33,236 bases of DNA from Domibacillus robiginosus (GTDB lineage Bacteria > Bacillota > Bacilli > Bacillales > Domibacillaceae). The stretch is taken from positions 1-33,236 of the forward strand of contig NZ_LAHL01000045.1 in assembly GCF_000966195.1 (NCBI RefSeq). Reading direction: 5' to 3'. Each line of letters opens with the position of its first letter. Within the stretch, counting starts at the first letter, position 1. Of the stretch, positions 6,472 to 13,374 are shown in pieces. The position numbers were made by a program, and so were the translations under genes. The notes under the pieces were generated by a model. The model saw only the letters and a list, made by a program, of their open reading frames with translations, did no database searches and was not told the DNA's origin.

Positions 6472-7730
6472 CATAAGGATACATCAGATGACTGTGAAAC
6501 AGCTACAGGCTCACCTGCTTTTAATAACACCTTGTTTCTTCCTAGTAACAGGCCAAGTATGAACATAAGCACTCCCGTACCCGCTAGAATCCATTCAACT
6601 CTTATTACATCTGCCATAGGACCGAAAATAAGCATCCCTATTGGCATCATAGATGTAGCAATCATCCCAAATACGCCAAATATTCTACCCAAGTAATCAC
6701 CCTCGACTCGTTCCTGAATTAGTACAGTCGTCGGTGTATTGAAGACGGGCATTGCCACTCCGAATATCGCCATGAAAAGTAAATAAGCCCAAAACATTGG
6801 CATAATCCCTAATGCGATTGTACAAATTCCCATTGTAATACTGGCAAGTGTCATCGTATGCACTCTGTTTGAAAAGCCTCCCCACCAGGCAATAATACCC
6901 CCGCCTGCCATCATTCCAATCGAAAAAGCTATTTCAATTGCAGTTAACCGCCATACATCATCACCAAAGCTCCGAGTTACTTGTAATGGAGTTAAAAATG
7001 CCGCCGGCGCCATCAAAACAAAAAACAAAGCAAAATATAAAAAGAACTTTTTCAAAAAAGCATGATTATTAATATACGTTAAACCTGCTCTAAAATCATT
7101 AAGATAACTTGTCGTTTGTACTTCGGATGCTTTTGCATGCACCTGAATTTTTAAAAATGCGAGCAACGTCACAATGGCTATAGCGGCAGTGATCACATCT
7201 ATAAAGAAAATGATCTTTAGTGAAGCCATCGTCAGCAGTGCTGCACTCACCATAGGAGACACGAACATAATAATAGCCTGTATACTTCCGTTAGTGCCGT
7301 TTACCTTCGTCAGTTTATCCTCTGGGACAATTTGCGGCAAAATCGCTCCTACTGCTGGACCTTGAACCCCTGTTCCTATCGCTCTAATAGCTGCCATAGC
7401 AAATAGCAGCCAGATAGCCTCATATCCCATCAAAAAAACAATGGCCATTACAAGAGTTGCAGCAGCAATTAGCCCGTCCGATAAAATAATGAGTACCTTT
7501 CGATTGTACCGATCTGCCCATACACCGGCAAAAGGCGATAAAATAAAAGTAGGGATGAATCCACATAATATAAACAGCGTCATCATCATTCCTGATTGTG
7601 TAGTAAGTGTTACATGCCACATAATTGCATATTGAACCAGTGAGGAGCCAAAAAGGGAGATCGTCTGGCTGCTTAAAAAGATAATAATGTTCTTTTTCCA
7701 ATTTTTATATTCCGCACTCATCTTCTTCAC
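6471..7730 (-). CDS. MFS exporter, DHA3 (MefA-like) family
   Basis: A 419-residue, 12-TM major facilitator. TM1 is preceded by KNWKKNIIIFLSSQTISLFGSS, a typical opening of macrolide-efflux-like MFS_3 proteins. The cytosolic motif A is GVWADRYNRK (about residues 69-78), and a QGPAVGAILPQIVPEDKL stretch and the half-repeat LIQERVEGDYLGRIFGVFG also fit that family. Proton-driven export of a drug or metabolite is inferred; the substrate cannot be read. The start is GTG at 7730 (GTG-AAG-AAG-ATG) with AAAGG close upstream; the ATG three codons later is an alternative. It is a single-gene transcript with its own terminator. Confidence 0.88.
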   Translation of the reverse strand: MKKMSAEYKNWKKNIIIFLSSQTISLFGSSLVQYAIMWHVTLTTQSGMMMTLFILCGFIPTFILSPFAGVWADRYNRKVLIILSDGLIAAATLVMAIVFLMGYEAIWLLFAMAAIRAIGTGVQGPAVGAILPQIVPEDKLTKVNGTNGSIQAIIMFVSPMVSAALLTMASLKIIFFIDVITAAIAIVTLLAFLKIQVHAKASEVQTTSYLNDFRAGLTYINNHAFLKKFFLYFALFFVLMAPAAFLTPLQVTRSFGDDVWRLTAIEIAFSIGMMAGGGIIAWWGGFSNRVHTMTLASITMGICTIALGIMPMFWAYLLFMAIFGVAMPVFNTPTTVLIQERVEGDYLGRIFGVFGMIATSMMPIGMLIFGPMADVIRVEWILAGTGVLMFILGLLLGRNKVLLKAGEPVAVSQSSDVSL

Positions 7731-8094
7731 GACCTTTTCTATATATTTCCTGCAATGAAAAGTAAATGGTCAAGGTCTTTTTTGCTTGAATCGAAAAAGA
7801 TTAGACAAATTACTATTTTTGGACAACAAAAAAAAGAGGATAGATTGACCTCCTCTTTTTTTGGTAAACGTAAAATAAAGTTTTCCTAAAGAGACAGACT
7901 AATCCCATTTACTCTACAATAAAGCAGAGCCCCTGACCTATTCAATTAACGGTTCAAAGTCTGGATTCTAAGTCTCATAGATGCTGTCAAAAGGAAAACC
8001 TCCATTTCTTTAAGTAAATTCCATTTTACCATAACTTTTTTTACCATTCAATAAACACTAGTTAGCTGTATATTTGTTTATAGGGGGAACTATT
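7731..8094. other. Intergenic with one terminator-like hairpin
   Basis: Apart from the hairpin at 7828-7862 I see no gene in this stretch. It may be the 3' side of genes lost between the exporter and the small broken gene at 8095-8302. Confidence 0.45.
7828..7862. terminator. Bidirectional terminator-like hairpin
   Basis: AAAAAAAAGAGGA (ending 7840) and TCCTCTTTTTTT (from 7851) form a stem with a 10-nt loop, flanked by A and T runs on both sides. No adjacent intact gene on the plus strand explains it, so it may be left over from a lost gene. Confidence 0.6.
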
Positions 8095-8302
8095 TCATTT
8101 ACTTAATAAATGAATACTATCGTTGAGCTTTTGCGAAAATAAGTCATCTTCCTTTGTTTCTAACGTCCATTCAATGGCGGACTGGATAAATTTTTTGACA
8201 CTCCATCACTTGTTCTTCTGTTTCAAGAGCAAATTCCCTTTTTAAACAAATACAGGATACCCTCTTAAGAGCAATCGCGATAGCTTCTGTGTTACTAGAC
8301 AT
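8095..8302 (-). pseudogene. Small broken gene of unknown family
   Basis: The minus strand reads MSSNTEAIAIALKRVSCICL then KREFALETEEQVMECQ. It changes frame at an A6 run and continues KFIQSAIEWTLETKEDDLFS then QKLNDSIHLLSK with TGA at 8097-8095. The combined roughly 70-residue product looks protein-like and helical, but I do not recognise it. A single-base change in the A run would restore the frame. Confidence 0.4.
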
Positions 8303-8374
8303 ACTTGTATATCCGATAAAAGTGTTTATCCACATAGATGCAGTTTAAATTCCTTTTATTTAACCACATAATAT

Positions 8375-8429
8375 TTGACGATGATAATCATTTTCAATTA
8401 TAATGAATTTAATGATAATGATTATCATT
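8375..8429 (+). promoter_or_regulatory. Sigma-A promoter with two Fur boxes
   Basis: TTGACG (8375-8380), an 18-nt spacer and a perfect TATAAT (8399-8404). One Fur-like site, TGATAATCATTTTCAATTA, fills the spacer (8382-8400). A second, AATGATAAT-G-ATTATCATT (8411-8429), is a perfect 9-1-9 palindrome matching the canonical Fur box and covers the expected start site. Iron-dependent repression of the downstream genes is a strong inference. Confidence 0.88.
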
Positions 8430-8518
8430 ATTAATAATGTTTATTTTCTTGTGAAATGTCAAATGAATCTATTGGAATACCTAAAGAAACTAAAAAAACA
8501 AGCGGAGCATTAAAGGAA

Positions 8519-8649
8519 ATGACGATAATTGAGATATGTGACTGGTGTGGATATATCGACGAAAAAAACTCGTTGAAAATGATGGTAACAATACTCATTC
8601 TACCTGCCCCTGCTGTGACCTGAATATTGTAGAAATACATGAAATTTAG
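8519..8649 (+). pseudogene. Cys4 mini-protein with a one-base frameshift in an A7 run
   Basis: From ATG 8519 (GGAG about 11 bases upstream) the frame reads MTIIEICDWCGYIDEK and then loses frame at the A7 run 8562-8568. With one extra A it continues KLVENDGNNTHSTCPCCDLN then IVEIHEI and stops at TAG 8647-8649. The restored 43-residue product would have a CxxC...CPCC zinc-ribbon-like pattern. An in-frame ATG at 8456 would add 21 residues but lacks a ribosome binding site. It is the first gene behind the Fur-box promoter. It could be a true pseudogene, a slippage-dependent gene or a sequencing artefact; both coding halves look well preserved. Confidence 0.55.
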
Positions 8650-8758
8650 CTCTGAACCAAATTGATAAAAGACGCATACGTTCGATAACCTATAAGCAAC
8701 AACCTCAATAAAAATCTCTAAAACATTGGATTACGCTTTTTTATAAGGAGGTAAAAAC

Positions 8759-9169
8759 ATGATTCAATATTTCATCGCAAAAGAAACGTTTACACATCAA
8801 ATTGACTGTTTTTGTCCGGATAGCAGGCATGCAGCTCCCTTGACTATTAACAAAATGGATATAATGGAAGTCACGAATAAAGAAAGTTTCACTTTTAATA
8901 ATGAATGGTATGTTCTAGCTATAATCAATAACCATGGACATTTCTATATAGCTCTTGAAGATCTGGTCCAATATTTTCACCTGGAAAGACTGGTAACTGA
9001 CTTTGACCTAGAATTGAAATTAAACTATTTGCAATTTCAAATAGATCAGGCCCTAGAAATAAGGAATGAGGAGTCATTTTTAAAACACACAAAAACATTT
9101 AAAGAATTTAGTGGCCTTAAGGTGAAATTAAACAGCTATTTATATAACGCAGTCATGAATCATTATTAA
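8759..9169 (+). CDS. IDEAL-domain protein
   Basis: A 136-residue soluble protein. Residues about 86-116 (LKLNYLQFQIDQALEIRNEE followed by SFLKHTKTF) form an IDEAL motif, the short C-terminal helical element found in several small bacillar proteins and named after its conserved residues. The N-terminal part contains FNNEWYVLAIINNHGHFYIA and two close cysteines (C17, C19), and I do not recognise it as a separate domain. ATG 8759 has an excellent ribosome binding site (AAGGAGG, 7 bases upstream). It sits 109 bp after the Cys4 mini-gene and 42 bp before the FbpA-like gene, downstream of the Fur boxes, so membership of an iron-responsive operon is likely. Molecular function is unknown. Confidence 0.8.
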   Translation: MIQYFIAKETFTHQIDCFCPDSRHAAPLTINKMDIMEVTNKESFTFNNEWYVLAIINNHGHFYIALEDLVQYFHLERLVTDFDLELKLNYLQFQIDQALEIRNEESFLKHTKTFKEFSGLKVKLNSYLYNAVMNHY

Positions 9170-9211
9170 CAATAAGGTGCTCAAAATTACATCTCTGAAG
9201 GAGAGATATAA

Positions 9212-9379
9212 ATGAATGATATTTCAGACAGCGTGATAGGCAATGAAAAACAACTCATCATCCAGCAGTTATTAAATGTAGAATTTTATAAATCATCTGA
9301 TGATCGTCAGTTATATGAATTAACATTACAGGAATTGAAACATGAATATAATAACCATGTGACAAAAAGGAAGCTTTAA
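9212..9379 (+). CDS. FbpA-family (Fur-regulated basic protein) peptide
   Basis: A 55-residue protein with MNDISDSVIGNEKQLIIQQL at the start, then LNVEFYKSSDDRQLYELTLQ and ELKHEYNN. The pattern I-x-x-L-L-x-x-x-F-Y-K-x-x-D-x-R-Q-L-Y-E-L-x-L-x-E-L matches the FbpA family. In B. subtilis, FbpA is a Fur-repressed small protein that works with the FsrA small RNA in the iron-sparing response. GAAGGAGAG lies 8-10 bases before ATG 9212. The upstream promoter carries two Fur boxes, which supports the assignment independently. No terminator is obvious after it. Confidence 0.82.
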   Translation: MNDISDSVIGNEKQLIIQQLLNVEFYKSSDDRQLYELTLQELKHEYNNHVTKRKL

Positions 9380-9452
9380 TAGAGGAACATTTATATTTTA
9401 TTTTCCACAAAATAGGCCTTCCCATGATCCTAAGTAGGACTATTCAGTTCAA

Positions 9453-9489
9453 AGCAAGTTTTAATCAGCTCCCACGCACAAAACTTGCT
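9453..9489. repeat. 10-bp perfect inverted repeat
   Basis: AGCAAGTTTT (9453-9462) and AAAACTTGCT (9480-9489) enclose 17 bp. It lies just before the truncated MazG-like gene. There is no T-run, so a terminator is unlikely; it could be the scar or end of a small mobile element. Confidence 0.45.
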
Positions 9490-9523
9490 GATAAAATTCC
9501 GAATTATGCTACTGTTATTTAAA

Positions 9524-9673
9524 AACCACATTGAGGAAAACATTCGGGAAGAGATTGCGGATGTTTTGATTTACTCGCTTATGCTATGTTCAGATCTCGG
9601 GTTGGATGTGAAAGAGATTGTGGAGGAGAAAATTGAGAAGAATAGGCTGAAGTATCCGGTTGGGGATAAGTAA
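9524..9673 (+). pseudogene. MazG-like nucleotide pyrophosphohydrolase, C-terminal fragment
   Basis: The frame reads NHIEENIREEIADVLIYSLM then LCSDLGLDVKEIVEEKIEKN and RLKYPVGDK. EEIADVLIY is the second metal-binding block (E-x-x-D) of the MazG/all-alpha NTP pyrophosphohydrolase fold, and KIEKNRLKYP is the usual C-terminal end of short MazG-like proteins. The first half, with the E-x-x-E metal motif, is missing; upstream sequence in this frame (MLIKFRIMLLLFK) is unrelated. Confidence 0.7.
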
Positions 9674-9776
9674 GCTGAATCTTCTGCACAATCCTGCCGA
9701 AACCCTGGTGTGCATTTTGCCGTTTCGTTTACGGCCTTTACGCAATTATCTATTTGATCAGCTTCAGGAACCCATT

Positions 9777-9811
9777 AAAAAAAGAAGAATGCAGCCAATA
9801 AGGCTTCATTC
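9777..9811 (-). terminator. Terminator of the pectinesterase gene
   Basis: On the minus strand GAATGAAGCC pairs with GGCTGCATTC (10 bp, one mismatch) across a 5-nt loop and is followed by TTCTTTTTTT. Confidence 0.8.
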
Positions 9812-9826
9812 CTCCCTTTCACCTTT

Positions 9827-10810
9827 TTATTTCTTAAATTTCGGCATCCAGCCATCCAGTACATTTTCGACGGTGTATTCGGCAGCTTCGTCATCGCTAA
9901 GCTGGCGGCGGTCTTCATTAATGACTGCACCAGGGCCTTCATTTTTATATTCAAACAATCTGGCATCCTCCGGGTGGCGGCCTCCCATCTCGGTCCAACC
10001 AACCGTCTTGATATGTTCATCAAGGTAGCTGTTTTTAAAGACGACATTGCCGTGTTCCCTCCAAGGACGGCCCAGATAAACGGTGTCTGCCGGTGCATTG
10101 CTCGTCAATGTGCTGTTGATGATCAGGAACCCGAACGGCTGATCCACCGGAGTACTCGCCGCTGTTATATAGCCGTTGTTGGTATCGGAACCGCGGTTCA
10201 GGGAATGGATGGTACTTTCTTCAAGAACGGCTCGTGCTCCGCCGTAGATAAAATCAACATCCCCTTCAATATAGCAATTATAGTAGTACTGTTTCCCGGA
10301 ATGGGCCAGCAGGGTATCCTGGTTGCCCAGGAAACGAACATTTTTGAAAGCCATTCGCTCCCCGCGGGCATATGCGGCAAGAGCCTGCTCACCACCAGCG
10401 TCCACTGAGGCTTCGTCGAAGGAATTTTTAAAGGTCAGGCTCTCCGCTGTAAAATCACTGGCTTTTAAAATGGCTGTGGCACTTTCAAAGCCAAGTGTTC
10501 CACCAAGCCCATTGTCTTTGCCTGCGTAGTTATTAAAATCGATAACCGTTCCTTCAGCACTTTCGCCAATAATCGAAACATGTGGTTTATCCGCAGGAAT
10601 AGAGAGGACTTCCTTATACACTCCATTCTTGATGCGTATCTCTACAGGGTGGCTGTTATTGGAAGGGATCGCATCAATGGCATCCTGTATGTTTCCATAA
10701 TCACCGCTTCCGTCCTGTGCAACCGTAAGCTCACTTGGGATCTTCTCCAGTTCCTGGGAATAATCCTCCAGCTTCTCCATCTGTCCTTTTACCAGGGTTC
10801 TGCCCAGCAC
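9827..10810 (-). CDS. Pectinesterase (pectin methylesterase, CE8), probably 5'-truncated
   Basis: A right-handed beta-helix carbohydrate esterase that removes methyl groups from pectin. Catalytic landmarks, counted from GTG 10810, are GGEQALA with Q142, GNQDTLL with Q164 and Asp165 (general acid/base), GDVDFIYGG with Asp186 (nucleophile), and YLGRPW with Arg248 and Trp250. The catalytic core starts at VAQDGSGDYGNIQDAI (about 30-45) and is complete to the C-terminus. There is no signal peptide and no convincing start: GTG 10810 has no ribosome binding site, and the frame stays open and coding-like for 72 more codons without a start codon. The core may be intact but the gene has probably lost its 5' end and export signal. 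Confidence 0.85.
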   Translation of the reverse strand: MLGRTLVKGQMEKLEDYSQELEKIPSELTVAQDGSGDYGNIQDAIDAIPSNNSHPVEIRIKNGVYKEVLSIPADKPHVSIIGESAEGTVIDFNNYAGKDNGLGGTLGFESATAILKASDFTAESLTFKNSFDEASVDAGGEQALAAYARGERMAFKNVRFLGNQDTLLAHSGKQYYYNCYIEGDVDFIYGGARAVLEESTIHSLNRGSDTNNGYITAASTPVDQPFGFLIINSTLTSNAPADTVYLGRPWREHGNVVFKNSYLDEHIKTVGWTEMGGRHPEDARLFEYKNEGPGAVINEDRRQLSDDEAAEYTVENVLDGWMPKFKK

Positions 10811-11026
10811 ATCCTGAGATTGATCATCCAGAACGCGGGCATATACCTTTCCTTCAAAGAAACCAGTTGTTTTAGCTGTTTCAAGAAGCTGTTTGGCATA
10901 GGGTCCGCCCCACGAATAGCCATTTCTTCTTTCGGCCTCAATCTCTTTGATATCCCGTTTAATTACCCCGTCGCGTCCGGAAAAAATAGGAGATAATCTA
11001 TAGAGTTTATTAAGAGCCCAGTCTCT
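10811..11026 (-). other. In-frame upstream extension of the pectinesterase frame, without start codon
   Basis: The frame continues upstream of 10810 with coding-like sequence (IKRDIKEIEAERRNGYSWGG, then PYAKQLLETAKTTGFFEGKV) to a TAG at 11029-11027. It contains no ATG and no ribosome binding site, and I do not recognise the domain. It is best read as the remaining end of a second, N-terminal domain of a longer pectinolytic protein. Confidence 0.55.
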
Positions 11027-11039
11027 CTAGATTAAAAAC

Positions 11040-11085
11040 GAGACTGTCTATTTCAGGGCAATAATTTGTACCCTTGGACAGTCTC
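11040..11085. repeat. Inverted repeat next to the truncated pectinesterase
   Basis: GAGACTGTC (11040-11048) and GACAGTCTC (11077-11085) are perfect inverted copies, with an inner AGGG/CCCT pair. On the minus strand it is followed by GTTTTTAAT, so it could act as a terminator. It begins 14 bp from the stop that closes the pectinesterase frame and resembles the ends of some insertion sequences, hence a possible mobile-element scar. Confidence 0.55.
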
Positions 11086-11221
11086 TATTTATCGTAATTG
11101 ATATATTACTTTATTTATTATACGATCCACCACCATTAATCTTAAATATAACTATTCATTTGATCGATTATTATATAGAGAGCACTTTCCTTCTAGCATC
11201 CATTAGGAATTCTTGTTTTAA

Positions 11222-11256
11222 ATGAAGAAGAAAGCCTCCCATTCACATGAGAAGCT
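11222..11256 (-). terminator. Terminator of the GGDEF-EAL gene
   Basis: On the minus strand AGCTTCTCA pairs with TGGGAGGCT (9 bp with T-G pairs) across TGTGAA, followed by TTCTTCTTC. It overlaps the stop codon of the gene. Confidence 0.65.
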
Positions 11257-13144
11257 TCTTTGATTTGTAAAATTCCTCAAACGATTGAACAGACATCGGT
11301 CTAGCAAAAAAGTAGCCTTGCCCAAGCGTACAACCATTCTTCAGGAGAAAATCCACTTGCCTCTCGGTTTCAATTCCTTCGGCTACAAGGCCAAACCCCA
11401 GGCTTTTCCCCATATCGATAATCGTTTTGACAAGCGTTGAATAACCTGATTGATCAGTGATTTCATCGATAAAAGATTTATCTATTTTAATGAAATCGAT
11501 CGGCAGGGTTTTCAGTATGCTTAATGACGAATAACCTGTGCCAAAATCATCAACATAAGTATGGATACCCATTTGCCGCAGCTCAAACAAAATAGGTGAT
11601 ACAGTGTGTATGTTTTGAAGCATACTTTCTGTCAGTTCCACACCCAGTAAATGCGGTGAAAGTTTATGCTGTTCAAGTGTACAGCGAAGATGACTCAGAA
11701 AATCGGGATCCTCAAATTGAAGATTTGATATATTAACGGCAACTTTAATGGGGTTCTCTTCCTCTTCCCATTTTCCAGCCTGTTTGACAGCCGTCTGGAC
11801 CACCCATTTTCCAATAGCAAGCATTTGGCCAGACTCCTCTGCAATGGGGATAAACTCCGCAGGAGACACGAAGCCAAGAGCAGGATGCTTCCATCGAAGT
11901 AAAGCCTCCACACCCTCTACTTCTTTTGTTGATAAATTAATTTTCGGCTGGTAATGAAGTTCAAATTCATCTGCATCAATCGCCCTTTTTAACGCCAATT
12001 CAATGTGGAGTTTTCTTTTCACGAGCGCTTCGTCTTCCAGCTCATAAAACCGCACTGTGTTTTTTCCCCGCTGTTTTGCCTGATGAAGAGCTACACCTGC
12101 TTTTGACATCAAGCTATTTAAAGTTGTACCGTGCTCTGGAAAAAGCACCATGCCTGCACTTACCGTTACATCCAATTCTTGATTTTTTAGTTCAAACGGG
12201 AGCGTCAGCCGTGCCATCATGCTTTGTACAAAAGCTTTTATGTTAGCTTTTTCGGTATACGGCAGCGCGATAATAAATTCATCTCCGCCGTACCGGGCCA
12301 TGTAATCAGATGGACGGAGGATATCCTGAAGCCGCTTTGCGATAATTTGAAGAACAAGATCACCCTCTTTAAAGCCAAGCATATCATTGATCACTTTCAG
12401 CCGATCAATGTTCACATAAAGAATGGCCATATTGTTCTTGGCGGTTTGTGCTTTCAGCCATTCTTCCACTCGTTTATTAAAAGATAGCCGATTGGAAAGG
12501 CCTGTTAAAGAATCGGTAAGGGATACTTGCTGTAGCTGCTTTTCCATTTCAATCGCTTTTGTCAAATCATTGGCCACTCCTAAAAGCCGAACCACTTTCC
12601 CATTTTCATTTTTTATGGGATGTCCCATCACCTTGATCCAAATAATGCTGCCGTTTTCATGATAAATGCGCCACTGGGCTTCCGAATGAGTACCACTCAA
12701 AAGGCGCTGATAATGCTTATTTACAATTTCCATATCCGCCGGATAAGTCTTTTTCATCCAAAATTCGTAGTCTTTTTCAAACTCTTTTGCATCGTATCCC
12801 AGCATTCTTTCAATACCTATGGATACTTTCATCATCTGATTTTCTACATCTATTGACCATATCCATGAACTGTGGTTGTAAAAAAGAGCATTTAAGTCTT
12901 CTTGTAGCTGATTTAACCGGTCAAAATTTCCCTGGATTTCTGCCTGCCTTGCTTTATTATCTGCAAGAAGCTGTTTGTTTTTGCTTATTACAGCACCGAT
13001 ATAGCCGCCAATTAAAACTGCTGCGATTGTCGAGGGTATGATTAAATAAGGATGATGCAAATTAGTTAGTATATTATACAGGGCCATAACTGTTCCCAGA
13101 AGCAAACTGTATTTAAGGATCTCTGCATTTTGAATGAGCCGCAT
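11243..13144 (-). CDS. Membrane PAS-GGDEF-EAL protein (c-di-GMP cyclase/phosphodiesterase)
   Basis: A 633-residue protein: two N-terminal transmembrane helices (about 10-28 and 36-56), a short coiled linker, one PAS domain (about 90-197), GGDEF (about 205-370) and EAL (about 380-625). The cyclase signature YGGDEF (285-290) is intact with the inhibitory I-site RPSD (277-280) five residues before it. The EAL domain keeps EALLRW (413-418), a metal-binding NISNLQF region and DDFGTGYSSL (532-541), so both activities are possible. ATG 13144 is chosen because GGAGGTG lies 8 bases upstream; the open frame runs 13 codons further without such a site. With the GGDEF gene upstream and the c-di-GMP riboswitch at 18378, it makes this a c-di-GMP neighbourhood. 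Net activity cannot be read from sequence. Confidence 0.93.
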   Translation of the reverse strand: MRLIQNAEILKYSLLLGTVMALYNILTNLHHPYLIIPSTIAAVLIGGYIGAVISKNKQLLADNKARQAEIQGNFDRLNQLQEDLNALFYNHSSWIWSIDVENQMMKVSIGIERMLGYDAKEFEKDYEFWMKKTYPADMEIVNKHYQRLLSGTHSEAQWRIYHENGSIIWIKVMGHPIKNENGKVVRLLGVANDLTKAIEMEKQLQQVSLTDSLTGLSNRLSFNKRVEEWLKAQTAKNNMAILYVNIDRLKVINDMLGFKEGDLVLQIIAKRLQDILRPSDYMARYGGDEFIIALPYTEKANIKAFVQSMMARLTLPFELKNQELDVTVSAGMVLFPEHGTTLNSLMSKAGVALHQAKQRGKNTVRFYELEDEALVKRKLHIELALKRAIDADEFELHYQPKINLSTKEVEGVEALLRWKHPALGFVSPAEFIPIAEESGQMLAIGKWVVQTAVKQAGKWEEEENPIKVAVNISNLQFEDPDFLSHLRCTLEQHKLSPHLLGVELTESMLQNIHTVSPILFELRQMGIHTYVDDFGTGYSSLSILKTLPIDFIKIDKSFIDEITDQSGYSTLVKTIIDMGKSLGFGLVAEGIETERQVDFLLKNGCTLGQGYFFARPMSVQSFEEFYKSKKLLM

Positions 13145-13374
13145 ACACTCCCACCTCCCTTTAAAACTGTTTTTTATCACCATCTTTTCTTGTTATTACA
13201 AGACCAAAATGAGTTTATAAAATCTTACCGAATTGTTCTTTTCAAACGTTTTAACCTGGTCTTTTAATTTGATCCTCAATGGCTTAAAAATGTCTGATGG
13301 CCGGGCCGGTGCTGTTATGAATTTTGACTCGGTTATCTTAGCCTTCTATAAACTGGAACAGAGCCAGCCCTGGA
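13145..13374. other. Intergenic between the two GGDEF genes
   Basis: Holds the ribosome binding site of the GGDEF-EAL gene. I looked for a c-di-GMP riboswitch core and a terminator here and see neither. Confidence 0.4.

Noticed and set aside
8431-8640. A 69-codon minus-strand open frame opposite the Cys4 mini-gene
   Set aside because: The plus strand here has a promoter, Fur boxes and two cysteine-motif halves; the minus frame has no ribosome binding site or known motif.
11040-11085. A complete insertion sequence or MITE
   Set aside because: Only 46 bp with 9-bp arms and no visible target-site duplication; kept as an inverted repeat that may be a scar or a terminator.
13145-13374. A second c-di-GMP riboswitch ahead of the GGDEF-EAL gene
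   Set aside because: None of the aptamer core blocks (GGCAAAC, GACGCAAAGC, GGGTTACC) is present here.
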